From: JADLGL01 sp963667605
GTDB lineage: Bacteria; Pseudomonadota; Alphaproteobacteria; Rhizobiales; Kaistiaceae
Assembly (NCBI GenBank): GCA_963667605.2
Contig: CAXXUZ010000003.1
Span: 930,001 to 994,000, forward strand
Length of the DNA stretch: 64,000 nt
Reading direction: 5' to 3'
Shown here: in pieces, positions 28,150 through 37,586 of the stretch
Layout: each line of letters begins with the position of its first letter
Position numbering within the stretch: position 1 is the first letter of the stretch
Translations under genes and position numbers: made by a program
Notes under the pieces: model-generated
What the model was told of the DNA's origin: nothing
Seen by the model: only the letters and a program-made list of their open reading frames with translations
The model's database searches: none

Positions 28150-28996
28150 TCACGAGCGGCGCGTCAGGCCGAGTCGGTTGGCGATCAGCCGGTCGAGGAG
28201 CCGGGTCGGCAGCCGTCGCATGATCCGCTCGGTGATCGGGTGAGGGGTTATCAAATAGCGCGGCCGCGGACGTTTGCTGCGGAGAATATGAAGCACTAAT
28301 TCGCCGATTCTTTCCGCCGGAAGGCCGCCCTCGCCAGCGGCGCCGGCAGCCGTCCGGAAGGCGGCGAGTGATCGATCATAGATAGTGTGCCGATTGGCAT
28401 GTGCTGCCTCGCCGGTCGCCTTCCGCCAAATCGGCGTCGCCACCCCGCCCGGCTGAATGACGACGACATCGACGCCATGGATCATCAGCTCGCGGCGGAG
28501 GCTGTCGGAGAGCGCCTCGACGCCGAACTTAGCCGCAGCGTACGGCCCGAGAAACGGCATCGCAATGGCGCCGCCGACCGAAGAAATATTGACGATCCGT
28601 CCGCGAGGGCGATTCGGCCGACCGGCACCCAACAGCGGCAGAAACGCTTGGGTGACAGCCAGCGTACCGATGACGCTTACCTCGATTTGCTCGCGGAGGC
28701 GCGCCAGCGGCAGATGTTCGAGCGATCCCGGCACCGCTATCCCGGCATTGTTGACCAGGCCAGCGACGGTACCCTCGCCGAGGGTAGCGCGGACTTGATC
28801 GGCGGCCGCGGCGATCGCGGATTCGTCGCGGAGATCGAATAGGAGTGCGGTGCCAAGCTCGCCGAACTCGGCCTCAAAGGCAGCGGCGCTCCTCACGGCG
28901 AACGCTGCCAAACACCGGGATGCCGGAATTGGCCAAAACCCGGGCAGTTGCGCGGCCGATCCCAGTGGAAACGCCGGTGATCACGACAGGCCGCAT
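28150..28996 (-). pseudogene. Short-chain dehydrogenase/reductase, frameshifted
   Basis: Reading from ATG 28996 gives an SDR N-terminus, RPVVITGVSTGIGRATAR, then stops at a TGA after VFGSVRREERRCL. From about 28892 another frame continues the same protein: AAAFEAEFGELGTALLFDLRD, NNAGIAVPGS, the catalytic S and the Y/K pair in YAAAKFGVEA, and a basic C-terminus. The join requires loss of two bases or gain of one near 28892. The downstream frame alone lacks the cofactor-binding TGxxxGIG, so it would be inactive. The locus lies between intact gshB and the F420-like gene. Confidence 0.85.
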
Positions 28997-29007
28997 GGCC
29001 GCGATGG

Positions 29008-29964
29008 TCACACCGCTGCCGAGCGCTGCAGCCGCGCCACGATCGCGTCGAAGGTCAATGCCGCGATGTCGGCGCCGCCGAAGCGCTTTACCTCACGAAT
29101 GCCGGTCGGCGAAGTGACGTTGATCTCGGTGAGCCAGCCGCCGATGACGTCGATGCCGACCAAGATGAAACCGCGCTCCTTGAGGTCAGGGCCGATCCGA
29201 GCGCAGATCTCAAGATCGCGGTCGCTGATCACGGCCGGCTCAGGGCGGCCGCCGACATGGATATTCGACCGAGTCTCGTCCTGCGCCGGTACGCGGTTGA
29301 TCGCACCGACCGCCACCCCATCGACCAGTATTATCCGCTTGTCGCCGTCGCGAACCTCCGGGAGATAACGCTGCACCACATAGGGCTCGCGAAAGGCGCC
29401 CTCGAAGAGCTCCAACAGCGCCCCTAGATTCCGGTCACCCTCGGTAAGACGAAAAACACCGGCGCCGCCATTGCCGTAAAGCGGCTTGATGATGATGTCG
29501 CCATGCTCGGCCCGGAACCGCCGAATCTCCTCGCGATCGCGACTGATCACGGTCGGCGGCATCAGTTCGGGAAACTTTGTGACGAACAGCTTCTCAGGCG
29601 CGTTCCGCACTGCCGCCGGATCGTTCACCACCAGGGTCTTGGGATGGATGCGCTCAAGGAGATGTGTGGTCGAAATATAGGCCATGTCGAACGGCGGGTC
29701 CTGGCGCAGCAGCACCACATCCAAACTTGCGAGATCGGTGATCACACCATCGCCAAGATCGAAATGATTGCCGGGCTCGTCGCGTACCGTCACCGGTTCA
29801 AGCTGCGCTTCGACCCGGCCATCGCGAAGCGACAGTCGTTCGGGCGTGGTGTGAAACAACCGGTACCCGCGCTGTTCCGCCTCAAGCATCAACGCAAAGG
29901 TGGAATCGCCGCCGATCGAGATGTCGGCAATATGGTCCATTTGCACGGCGATTGAGAGGCTCAT
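29008..29964 (-). CDS. gshB: Glutathione synthetase
   Basis: Ligates glycine to gamma-glutamylcysteine using ATP. The 318-residue protein has the N-terminal AVQMDHIADISIGGDSTFAL block, the ATP-grasp motifs IIIKPLYGNGGAGVFRL and YVVQRYLPEV, and the C-terminal EINVTSPTGIREVKRFGG with Mg ligands. It is fully intact although its operon neighbours yraN and the SDR are frameshifted. Gene order rsmI-yraN-gshB is typical for the class. Confidence 0.96.
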   Translation of the reverse strand: MSLSIAVQMDHIADISIGGDSTFALMLEAEQRGYRLFHTTPERLSLRDGRVEAQLEPVTVRDEPGNHFDLGDGVITDLASLDVVLLRQDPPFDMAYISTTHLLERIHPKTLVVNDPAAVRNAPEKLFVTKFPELMPPTVISRDREEIRRFRAEHGDIIIKPLYGNGGAGVFRLTEGDRNLGALLELFEGAFREPYVVQRYLPEVRDGDKRIILVDGVAVGAINRVPAQDETRSNIHVGGRPEPAVISDRDLEICARIGPDLKERGFILVGIDVIGGWLTEINVTSPTGIREVKRFGGADIAALTFDAIVARLQRSAAV

Positions 29965-30030
29965 TCATCCTCCGTCGGTGCTGCGATATGCGCGGCTGCC
30001 GCAGCGATGGCAAGAGCCGCAGCGGGGCGG

Positions 30031-30421
30031 CTACGTTTGCCCGCCGCTGCCGAATGCGTTGCGAAGGTGATGCGGCCAGCCAAAGCCCGGCGGGATCACG
30101 ATGACATCGAACCGCAGCTTCATGTCCGCGGCCCCGGGATAGCGCGTCAGCCACGCCTCCGCGGCGCGCGCTTATCCGAGCCCGCGCCTTGGGCCCGACC
30201 GCTTCCAGCCCGGATTCGTCACCGGATCGGGCCTTGACTTCGACAAAAATCACGGTGCCCCATCGGGCCACCAAGTCGATCTCGCCAATGGGGCCACGGA
30301 ATCGCCTGGCGAGAACGCCGTAGCCCTTCAGCCGCAAATACCATGCAGCAATTGTTTCGGCGCGCCGGCCGCGGCGCTCGGCGGCGTGGCGAGCCTCGCC
30401 AGCGGGGCTAGGTGTCGGCAT
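30031..30421 (-). pseudogene. yraN: YraN family endonuclease-like protein, frameshifted
   Basis: The ATG at 30421 overlaps the rsmI stop by 14 bases and opens GRRAETIAAWYLRLKGYGVLA, then FRGPIGEIDLVARWGTVIFVEVKAR, the YraN nuclease-like fold. A one-base gain within the alternating GCGCGC run near 30170 shifts the frame. In the other frame the rest of the family protein follows (RAAEAWLTRYPG, MKLRFDVIVIPPG, HHLRNAF) to a TAG at 30031. The total length is right for YraN. YraN function is uncertain. The repeat context suggests slippage. Confidence 0.85.
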
Positions 30422-31364
30422 CGTTCTCGGCCTTGATCGCCAGGGCTCGGCGATAAACTGCATTTCGAGGCAGACCGCTATCGGTCGCGACTTCGGCGAC
30501 GGTCTTGGTCAGACTCTGTCGTGCCAAGCCCTGACGCAAAGCTTGGTCGATGTCGGCGCTGCTCTCTTCGACAGGTCCCGGCGGACCGACGATAATTGTC
30601 ACCTCGCCCCTTGGCGGCGGCTCATCAGCGTATCGGGCAGCAAGTTCCGCCAGAGGCCCTCGGCGAAAAGTCTCGAATATCTTAGTCAATTCGCGCGCCA
30701 CCGCCCCGGACCGCGAGGCACCGAGTTGAGCTGCCATATCAACAAGGCTGGCGGCGACTCGTCGCGGTGCTTCATAGAAGATCAGGCTGGCTCGGATGCC
30801 GGCCAGATCTCGCAGCCGCTTGGTTCGGGCTGCGTGTCTTGGCGGCAGGAAGCCGGCGAAGAGGAATGTGTCGGTGGGGAGTCCTGAGCCGACGAGTGCC
30901 GCAATCATTGCCGACGCGCCTGGAATCGGCACGACTTCATGTCCGGCGGCGATCGCTTCGGCCACCAGCCGATAACCCGGATCGGAAACCAATGGCGTGC
31001 CGGCGTCGCTTGCAAGCGCAATGGCTTGACCGCCGGCAAGGCCTTCGAGAATCCGCGGCCGCTGCTGGGTGGCATTGTGCTCATGATAGGCGACAAGCGG
31101 CGTAGCGATCCTGTATTGGCGGGTGAGCCGCGACGTTATCCGGGTGTCTTCGCAGGCAATGATGTCCGCGGCGGCCAGAACGTCCAACGCGCGGAGGGTT
31201 ATATCGCGGAGATTGCCGATCGGCGTGGCGACGACATAAAGGCCCGGCGGCAGCGCCGAGGCCTCGGCCTTGACGCCCTGCAACAGGTAGCCGCGATGCG
31301 GTCTCGACACAGCCGGTTTCACGCCTCGGTGCCCTCGCATTCCAGCCATCGATGACGCCGCCAA
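30408..31364 (-). CDS. rsmI: 16S rRNA (cytidine-1402-2'-O)-methyltransferase
   Basis: Methylates the 2'-O of C1402 in the decoding centre of 16S rRNA. The 318-residue tetrapyrrole-methylase-fold protein has LYVVATPIGNLRDITLRAL, CEDTRITSRLTRQY, ALASDAGTPLVSDPGY, the PGASAMIAALVGSGLP block and FIFYEAPRR-like IFYEAPRRV. Conserved homology begins about residue 40, so the start may lie downstream of 31364, for example at the in-frame ATG at codon 6 or 9. It is divergent from lpoA across about 70 bases and intact. Confidence 0.94.
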   Translation of the reverse strand: MAASSMAGMRGHRGVKPAVSRPHRGYLLQGVKAEASALPPGLYVVATPIGNLRDITLRALDVLAAADIIACEDTRITSRLTRQYRIATPLVAYHEHNATQQRPRILEGLAGGQAIALASDAGTPLVSDPGYRLVAEAIAAGHEVVPIPGASAMIAALVGSGLPTDTFLFAGFLPPRHAARTKRLRDLAGIRASLIFYEAPRRVAASLVDMAAQLGASRSGAVARELTKIFETFRRGPLAELAARYADEPPPRGEVTIIVGPPGPVEESSADIDQALRQGLARQSLTKTVAEVATDSGLPRNAVYRRALAIKAENDADT

Positions 31365-31432
31365 GACACATTCCCGTCACTTTGACAGGACATTTCCACC
31401 TCCTTAGGATCCCACCGGTTTTGTAGCAGGTC

Positions 31433-32683
31433 GTGGCAGCCCGTGGGCCAAGGAGTGGGGCATTGAACCAAATCAGTTCCCGGTCAAGCCGCCGGCTGTT
31501 CTCGACCGGTCTGGTCTCGGCCCTGCTGCTCTTGCTGGCCGGCTGCACAGTTGGCGGCGTCACTTTCACCGGTCCTGCCGCACCTCTGACAATTCCAGCC
31601 CAGCCGGTATCCGGCGAGGTCCTCGGCGATGGTTCAGTTCGAGTGGCGCTTCTGGTGCCACTTTCGGCGAATGGCAACGCCGCCCAGATCGCGCTAAATA
31701 TCCGCAACGCCTCGGCACTGGCGTTACAGGAATTCCAGGGCGCCGACATCATGGTGTTGGTGAAAGATACCGGCGGGACGCCGGAGGGAGCCCGGGCCGC
31801 CGCAATCGCGGCGATCAGCCAAGGCGCGGAGCTCATCCTCGGGCCGCTGTTCGCCGATTCGGTTTCCGCAGCCGCCGCCATCTCGCGGCCGGCCGGGGTA
31901 CCGATGGTGGCCTTCTCCACCGACGCCAGCGTTGCCGCTCCGGGGGTCTATCTCCTCAGCTTCCTGCCGCGATCGGACGTCCAGCGAATTATTCCCTTTG
32001 CCGCCACCGAAGGCTACACGGCAGTTGCTGCGCTTCTGCCCAACAATGCCTACGGCTTCGTCGTCGAGGCTGCGCTTCGCGAGACAATGTCGAGCACCGG
32101 CGCTCGCTTGGTTGCAGTCGAGCGCTACGAGCTTGAACGCGGAGCGATGCAAGTTAGCGCCGAAGTGATCGCCGACATCCTGCTCGCCGGCCAAGCCGAT
32201 GCCGTCTTCATGCCTGACGGAGGCGACGCCACTCCGTTCCTGGCGCAGATCATCGCGGCCAAGCGTGTCGATCTTGGAACGATCAAGCTGCTCGGCAGCG
32301 GCCAATGGAACGATGACCGAATCAAGAACGAGTCAACGCTGGTTGGGGGCTGGTATCCCGGTCCGGAGGTCGGCGGCTTCGAGTCCTTTGCCTCACGTTA
32401 TACCGCCGCCTATGGCGCACGCCCGTTCCCTACCGCCAGCCTAGGCTATGACGCGACGATTCTAGCCGCCGGGCTTGCCGCAAATTTCGGTCCGGCACGA
32501 TATGCAGTATCGACAATCACCAATCCCAACGGTTTCCGCGGCATCAATGGCGCGTTTCGGTTTCTCGCCAATGGCACCAATCAGCGGACGCTGGCGGTGT
32601 ATGAGATCGACCGCTCCGGCACTCAAGTCATCGATCCGGCGGCGACCGGCTTTGCTCCGATCATTGGCGGATTTTTCAACTAG
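31433..32683 (+). CDS. Penicillin-binding protein activator LpoA-like lipoprotein
   Basis: A 416-residue secreted lipoprotein with a type I periplasmic binding fold. The N-terminus has a hydrophobic signal ending in the lipobox LLAGC (Cys about residue 38). The mature part resembles the Leu/Ile/Val-binding group (SVRVALLVPLS, ILGPLFADSVSAAAAI, MVAFSTDASVAAPGVYL). In alphaproteobacteria this gene next to rsmI is annotated as an LpoA-type activator of peptidoglycan synthases. The start is a GTG at 31433. The stop overlaps the hemW stop by four bases. Confidence 0.85.
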   Translation: MAARGPRSGALNQISSRSSRRLFSTGLVSALLLLLAGCTVGGVTFTGPAAPLTIPAQPVSGEVLGDGSVRVALLVPLSANGNAAQIALNIRNASALALQEFQGADIMVLVKDTGGTPEGARAAAIAAISQGAELILGPLFADSVSAAAAISRPAGVPMVAFSTDASVAAPGVYLLSFLPRSDVQRIIPFAATEGYTAVAALLPNNAYGFVVEAALRETMSSTGARLVAVERYELERGAMQVSAEVIADILLAGQADAVFMPDGGDATPFLAQIIAAKRVDLGTIKLLGSGQWNDDRIKNESTLVGGWYPGPEVGGFESFASRYTAAYGARPFPTASLGYDATILAAGLAANFGPARYAVSTITNPNGFRGINGAFRFLANGTNQRTLAVYEIDRSGTQVIDPAATGFAPIIGGFFN

Positions 32684-33837
32684 GCAGCGAGATCGGCGAC
32701 GACTGCGTCGAGGACGAACGCTCCGGCGCGAGTAACGCGGACGCGTTTGCTGGGGAGGGTCTCAACCATGCCATGGGCGGATAGATCAGCCAGTCGTGTC
32801 GGATCGAGGCCCCGGCCGGCAACTCCTTGGTAGCGGCCAAGATCGATGCCTTCGGCGAGCCGGAGGCCCATCAGCAGCATTTCGTCGGCCTCGTCCTCGC
32901 GGCTCAAAAGATCGTCCCGCTCCAGCCCGTCGCCCCATGATTCGACCCGGGCCAGCCAAGTCTCGGGATCGCGCATCGCCGCCGTAGCGTGGCGTCCATC
33001 GGCGAGCAGCAGCCGGCCATGGGCGCCGGGCCCGATGCCAGCATATTCGCCGTAGCGCCAATAAAGGAGGTTGTGCCGGCATTCAGATCCCGGGACCGCG
33101 TGGTTCGAGATCTCGTAGGCGGGTAGACCGCGGCGATCACAGACCTCCTGTGTGACCGCATAAAGATCCGCCGCGTCATCCTCGCCGGGACTATTCAGCT
33201 TGCCGGCCTGATGCAGCGCGAAGAACGGCGTTCCTTCCTCGATCGTCAACTGATAGAGAGATAAATGATCCGCCGCGCGGTCGATTGCCGTGTTGAGTTC
33301 CGCCGCCCAAGCGGAGGGTGATTGACCCGGCCGAGCATAGATCATGTCGAAGCTGATGCGGGGAAAGATACCACGAGCGGTCTCAACTGCTTGTAGCGCT
33401 TCGGCGGCATTGTGTAGCCGCCCGAGAAAGCGAAGATCGCGATCGTTCAGGGCCTGGACGCCGAGTGACAGGCGGTCGATCCCGGCAGCTCGATAGCCAC
33501 GAAAACGCTCTGCCTCGACGCTCGAAGGGTTGGCCTCCAGCGTCACTTCCAGATCCGGCTGTAGCGGCCAGGCCTTCCCGATCGCATCCAAGATCACCCT
33601 GACGGTTGCGGGCTCCATGAGTGACGGTGTTCCGCCGCCAAGGAATATGCTGCTCACCGAACGGTCAGGAATCCGTTCCGCGGTTGAGGCGATCTCCCTG
33701 GCAAAGGCGGCAGCAAATCGCTGCTGGTCAATCAGTTGGTGCCGGACATGGCTGTTGAAATCACAATAAGGGCATTTGGCGGCGCAGAATGGCCAATGGA
33801 CATAGACCCCAAAACCGGCATCTGAGGGATTTGCCAT
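32680..33837 (-). CDS. hemW: Heme chaperone HemW / oxygen-independent coproporphyrinogen oxidase-like radical SAM protein
   Basis: A 385-residue radical SAM protein. The 4Fe-4S cluster motif CxxxCxxC is at C18, C22 and C25 in HWPFCAAKCPYCDFNSH. The SAM-binding SIFLGGGTPSLM and the LSLGVQALNDRDLRFLGR block follow, with a C-terminal winged-helix-like HemN_C domain. The extra Cys after CxxC found in true HemN is absent (CDFNSH), so HemW, a haem chaperone, is the better call. It is followed by rdgB and rph upstream on the same strand. Confidence 0.92.
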   Translation of the reverse strand: MANPSDAGFGVYVHWPFCAAKCPYCDFNSHVRHQLIDQQRFAAAFAREIASTAERIPDRSVSSIFLGGGTPSLMEPATVRVILDAIGKAWPLQPDLEVTLEANPSSVEAERFRGYRAAGIDRLSLGVQALNDRDLRFLGRLHNAAEALQAVETARGIFPRISFDMIYARPGQSPSAWAAELNTAIDRAADHLSLYQLTIEEGTPFFALHQAGKLNSPGEDDAADLYAVTQEVCDRRGLPAYEISNHAVPGSECRHNLLYWRYGEYAGIGPGAHGRLLLADGRHATAAMRDPETWLARVESWGDGLERDDLLSREDEADEMLLMGLRLAEGIDLGRYQGVAGRGLDPTRLADLSAHGMVETLPSKRVRVTRAGAFVLDAVVADLAA

Positions 33838-33842
33838 GACCG

Positions 33843-34472
33843 CTATCCCGCAATCTGAAGATCCTGCGCGAACCGGGCGAAAGCTTTGGCCCGATGCGAC
33901 AGCGGCTCGCTCGGCGGTCGCCAGCCATGTTTCTCCTCGGCGCTCATTTCACCGAATGTGCGGTCATGTCCCTCGGGCCGAAACATGGGATCATAGCCGA
34001 AGCCCTGATCGCCCTGCGGCGGCCACACCAATTCGCCTTTGATCTCCCCTCGCCAATTATGCGTCTCGCCATCAGGCCAAGCAAGACAGAGCACAGCGAC
34101 GAAACGGCCCGTGCGCGCCCACGATTCGACCGCGCCTGCCTGTTGCAGGCGCTCCTCGACAAGGCGCATCGCCCGGTTGAAATCCCGGTCCGGTCCGGCC
34201 CAGCGCGCCGAATAGACACCCGGCTTGCCGCTCAGAGCATCGACCGTCAATCCAGAATCGTCGGCGAGCGCCGGAAGGTCGGAGGAAATGGCAGCGGCCT
34301 TCGCCTTGATCTCAGCGTTTTGTTCGAACGTCGTTCCGGTCTCCTCCGGTTCAGTAAGACCGAGTTCGGCGGCCGGCACCGTAACAATGCCAAACGGCCG
34401 AATCAGCGCCACAATCTCGTTGACTTTGCCTGAATTATGGCTGGCGATCACCAACTGATCGCGGGCCTTCAA
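33843..34472 (-). CDS. rdgB: Non-canonical purine NTP pyrophosphatase (RdgB/HAM1)
   Basis: Hydrolyses ITP, dITP and XTP to prevent their incorporation. The 209-residue protein starts QLVIASHNSGKVNEI, has the catalytic LADDSGLTVDAL, the GVYSARWAG block and the FGYDPMFRPEGHDRTFGEM signature. The best start is the TTG at 34472, just upstream of the conserved core. It sits between rph and hemW and is probably co-transcribed. Six bases separate it from hemW. Confidence 0.93.
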   Translation of the reverse strand: MKARDQLVIASHNSGKVNEIVALIRPFGIVTVPAAELGLTEPEETGTTFEQNAEIKAKAAAISSDLPALADDSGLTVDALSGKPGVYSARWAGPDRDFNRAMRLVEERLQQAGAVESWARTGRFVAVLCLAWPDGETHNWRGEIKGELVWPPQGDQGFGYDPMFRPEGHDRTFGEMSAEEKHGWRPPSEPLSHRAKAFARFAQDLQIAG

Positions 34473-34492
34473 CCGATTGCCACGATCTACGC

Positions 34493-35206
34493 TCAAGCCA
34501 CCGCCAGCTTCTGCAGTTCGATCAGGCGGTCGATACCGGCCCGGGCAAGACTCATCAGCGACTGGAATTGTTCCGCGGTGAACGGTTCCTTTTCGGCGGT
34601 GCCCTGGATCTCGATGATCCCGCCATTGCCGGTCATAACGAAATTTGCATCGGTCTCCGCCTCGACATCCTCTGAATAGTCGAGGTCGAGGATCTCCTCG
34701 TTGCCGAAGATTCCTGCCGAAACAGCCGCGACGTGATCGTTCAACGCCGGTTTGGATGTCATGTCCCGGGCCTTGAGCCATTCGAAGCAGTCATGCAGCG
34801 CCACCCAAGCGCCGGTTATCGCCGCTGTGCGCGTGCCGCCATCGGCCTGGATGACATCGCAATCCACCTTGATCTGACGTTCGCCCATGGCGTTGAGGTC
34901 GACTACGCCGCGCAGCGATCGTCCGATCAGCCGCTGAATCTCTTGCGTCCGTCCCGATTGCCGGCCCTGAGCTGCCTCGCGCGCCATCCGGTGATGCGTG
35001 GAGCGCGGCAGCATCCCATACTCCGCCGTGACCCAGCCCCTGCCGCCGCCGCGGAGCCAGGCGGGCACGCGCTCTTCAACGCTTGCGGTGCAAAGAACCT
35101 GGGTCTCTCCGAATCGCACCAGGCAGGATCCTTCCGCATGGCGCGAGACTCCGCGTTCTAGACTGACGGGCCTAAGCTCGTCCGGCGCTCTTTTCGACGG
35201 CCGCAT
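34493..35206 (-). CDS. rph: Ribonuclease PH
   Basis: Phosphate-dependent 3'-5' exoribonuclease that trims tRNA 3' ends. The 237-residue protein begins RPSKRAPDELRPVSLERG and has GRGWVTAEYGMLPRSTH, the substrate-binding IGRSLRGVVDLNAMGERQI and VDCDVIQADGGTRTAAITG. The start is the ATG at 35206, which matches homologues. It is divergent from hrcA across about 100 bases, the conserved alphaproteobacterial arrangement. Confidence 0.96.
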   Translation of the reverse strand: MRPSKRAPDELRPVSLERGVSRHAEGSCLVRFGETQVLCTASVEERVPAWLRGGGRGWVTAEYGMLPRSTHHRMAREAAQGRQSGRTQEIQRLIGRSLRGVVDLNAMGERQIKVDCDVIQADGGTRTAAITGAWVALHDCFEWLKARDMTSKPALNDHVAAVSAGIFGNEEILDLDYSEDVEAETDANFVMTGNGGIIEIQGTAEKEPFTAEQFQSLMSLARAGIDRLIELQKLAVA

Positions 35207-35308
35207 GGGGTGCCTTTCCGCTTCGAACCGGCCGCTTGGTGCCATCCTTCGCCATTGCGGTAAAGGCCTGCTTGCGGCTAAACGCATCTCCCCCCTTAAT
35301 GTCTGGCC

Positions 35309-36406
35309 ATGAACGACACACCGAAAGCGACCGCCGATAGCGCCAATGTCCCCGGCGGGGGACTGCCCGGGCTCGACGAGCGTGCCCGCGATATTTTTCG
35401 CCGCATCGTCGAGACCTATCTCGGCACCGGCGAGCCGGTCGGCTCGCGTAATGTCAGCCGGAGGCTTCCGGTAAGCCTGTCGCCGGCCTCGGTCCGTAAC
35501 GTGATGTCGGACCTTGAGCAGCTCGGCCTCATATTTTCGCCGCACACTTCGGCTGGCCGGATCCCGACCGAGACCGGGCTGCGCTTCTTCATCGATGCTC
35601 TGTTGGAGATCGGCGATCTGTCAAACGACGAGCGCCGTCGTATCGAGGCGCAGGTCAAGGCGAAGGAACCCGGCCGGATCGTCGAGGACCTCCTCGCCGA
35701 GGCGAGCCAAAGCCTTTCCGGCCTGTCGCGGGGGGCGGGGATCGTTCTCGCCAGCAAATCCGACCTCAGGCTGAAACAAGTTGAATTCGTGCGCCTGGAA
35801 CCAAGGAGGGCACTGGTGATCCTTGTCGGCGAAGATGGCTCCGTCGAGAACCGGCTGATCGAGATCGACCCCGGAACGATGCCCTCGGCACTGGTTGAGG
35901 CGGCGAATTATCTCAACACCGCGCTGCGTGGGCGAACTCTTTCGGAGGCCAAGACCGAGTTGGAAAGCAGCCGCGATGCCCTGCAGGCGGAACTCGATCA
36001 GCTCACCACAAGGTTGGTCGACGCCGGACTGGCGAGTTGGGCCACGGCTTCGTCGGACCGGCCTAAGACTTTGATCGTTCGCGGCCGGTCCAATCTCCTG
36101 GAGGATGTCAAGGCTGCCGACGATCTCGAGAGGATTAGGCTGCTGTTCGACGATCTAGAGACCCAGCGTGAATTGATCTCGCTGCTTAGCAACGCCGAAT
36201 CCGGCGAAGGTGTTCGGATTTTTGTCGGCTCCGAATCGAAGTTGCTCTCGCTGTCCGGGTCGTCGCTTGTGGTCTCGCCCTATCATGACGGCGACCAGCG
36301 CATCATCGGCGCTCTTGGAGTGATCGGGCCGACCCGGCTCAATTATGCTCGTGTTGTGCCGATGGTGGATTACACCGCGAAACTCGTCAGCCGGCTGATC
36401 GGCTGA
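35309..36406 (+). CDS. hrcA: Heat-inducible transcription repressor HrcA
   Basis: Winged-helix repressor of chaperone operons that acts at CIRCE elements. The 365-residue protein has the N-terminal DNA-binding domain (about residues 20-95) with YLGTGEPVGSRNVSRR and SPASVRNVMSDLEQLGL, then a GAF-like domain and a C-terminal dimerisation region ending VDYTAKLVSRLIG. No CIRCE repeat was seen in this window. grpE, the usual downstream partner, is not adjacent. It converges on the PfkB kinase with a nine-base gap. Confidence 0.94.
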   Translation: MNDTPKATADSANVPGGGLPGLDERARDIFRRIVETYLGTGEPVGSRNVSRRLPVSLSPASVRNVMSDLEQLGLIFSPHTSAGRIPTETGLRFFIDALLEIGDLSNDERRRIEAQVKAKEPGRIVEDLLAEASQSLSGLSRGAGIVLASKSDLRLKQVEFVRLEPRRALVILVGEDGSVENRLIEIDPGTMPSALVEAANYLNTALRGRTLSEAKTELESSRDALQAELDQLTTRLVDAGLASWATASSDRPKTLIVRGRSNLLEDVKAADDLERIRLLFDDLETQRELISLLSNAESGEGVRIFVGSESKLLSLSGSSLVVSPYHDGDQRIIGALGVIGPTRLNYARVVPMVDYTAKLVSRLIG

Positions 36407-36415
36407 TCCGCCGAG

Positions 36416-37420
36416 CTAGAGCGAGAAACCCTCCTGCCGCGCCGCGGCTTCCAACGAAATCATGGGCCGCGCACCCATATGCGAGATGACTTCGGCTGCC
36501 GCGAAAGAGCCGAGCGCGGCGGCGCTGGCCGGCGGTCGACCGCGGGCAAGGCCAAGCAAGAAACCGGCTGCAAATAGATCACCTGCACCGGTGGCATCGA
36601 TCACCCTATCGATCTCGGTCGCCGGAACATGCTCAATCCCGGCCGGTGTGACCACATAAGACCCTTCCGCCGAGGCGGTCACCGCCGCCATCGTGGCGTC
36701 GCCGCGAAGCGCCTCCAACCCGGCATCGAGATCAGCGGTTCGGTACAGTGATTTCAGCTCCGCCACATTAGCAAGCACGATATCGACAGCTCGGCTTTGA
36801 ATCAGGTCGAGAAACTCGTCGCGGTATCGATTGACACAGAAGGCGTCGGAGAGCGTCAGCGCCACCTTCCGGCCGGACCCATGGGCGAGCTCAGCTGCCC
36901 GGCGGAAGGCAGCCTTGGCCTCCGGCGGATCCCAAAGATAGCCCTCCAGGAAGATAATAGAAGCTGCAGCGATCTTCGCCGGATCGACATCATCCGGCGA
37001 CAGCGCTTGGGCGGCGCCAAGAAACGTGTTCATTGTCCGCTCGCCATCGGGCGTCACCAGGACGATCGAGCGACCAGTGGGGGTCCCATCGTCGAGCGCC
37101 AGCGTATCATATTCTACGCCGATCGCCTTCATGTCATGGCGATAGATCTTGCCAAGTTGGTCGGCGGCGACCTTGCCGAGAAAGGCAGCGTGGCCGCCAA
37201 GCGAGGCAATGCCGGCGACGGTGTTACCAGCCGAGCCGCCGGAAGATTCCGTGGCCGGTCCGATGCGCTGGTAGATCAGCTCCGCTCTCTTGGCGTCGAC
37301 CAAATGCATGGAGCCCTTGGTCAGCCCTTCGGCGACGAGGAAATCTTCATCAGCGCGCGCCATCACATCGACGATCGCGTTCCCGATGCCAAGAACGTCG
37401 AACCGCGCTGCTTCGGTCAT
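36416..37420 (-). CDS. PfkB-family sugar/adenosine kinase
   Basis: A 334-residue carbohydrate kinase of the PfkB/ribokinase family, closest in architecture to bacterial adenosine kinases. It has GNAIVDVMA near the N-terminus, the GGSAGNTVAGIASLGG block, and the C-terminal catalytic signature VIDATGAGDLFAAGFLLG with the Asp base. It presumably phosphorylates a nucleoside or sugar; adenosine or a fructose derivative is likely. The start is the ATG at 37420. Confidence 0.88.
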   Translation of the reverse strand: MTEAARFDVLGIGNAIVDVMARADEDFLVAEGLTKGSMHLVDAKRAELIYQRIGPATESSGGSAGNTVAGIASLGGHAAFLGKVAADQLGKIYRHDMKAIGVEYDTLALDDGTPTGRSIVLVTPDGERTMNTFLGAAQALSPDDVDPAKIAAASIIFLEGYLWDPPEAKAAFRRAAELAHGSGRKVALTLSDAFCVNRYRDEFLDLIQSRAVDIVLANVAELKSLYRTADLDAGLEALRGDATMAAVTASAEGSYVVTPAGIEHVPATEIDRVIDATGAGDLFAAGFLLGLARGRPPASAAALGSFAAAEVISHMGARPMISLEAAARQEGFSL

Positions 37421-37586
37421 TGGCCCGCTCCGTTACATACTCGCCCCAGCGTGCGATCTCAGCGATATCAGAAAACACTCGCCCGGACGAAGCGCCGATA
37501 CCGCGCCGGAAAGCCGCGACGGAGAGCCCTGCGAGAGCCCCGCGAGAGCCCCGCAATCGGCCGGTCAAAGCCGGTTAATAGGCCGA

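Noticed and set aside
33100..33120. tRNA T-loop-like GGTTCGAGAT
   Set aside because: It lies inside the hemW coding frame and no cloverleaf can be drawn around it. No tRNA was found in the window.
35207..35308. CIRCE element upstream of hrcA
   Set aside because: No TTAGCACTC-N9-GAGTGCTAA-like repeat is present in the rph-hrcA gap, nor before grpE.
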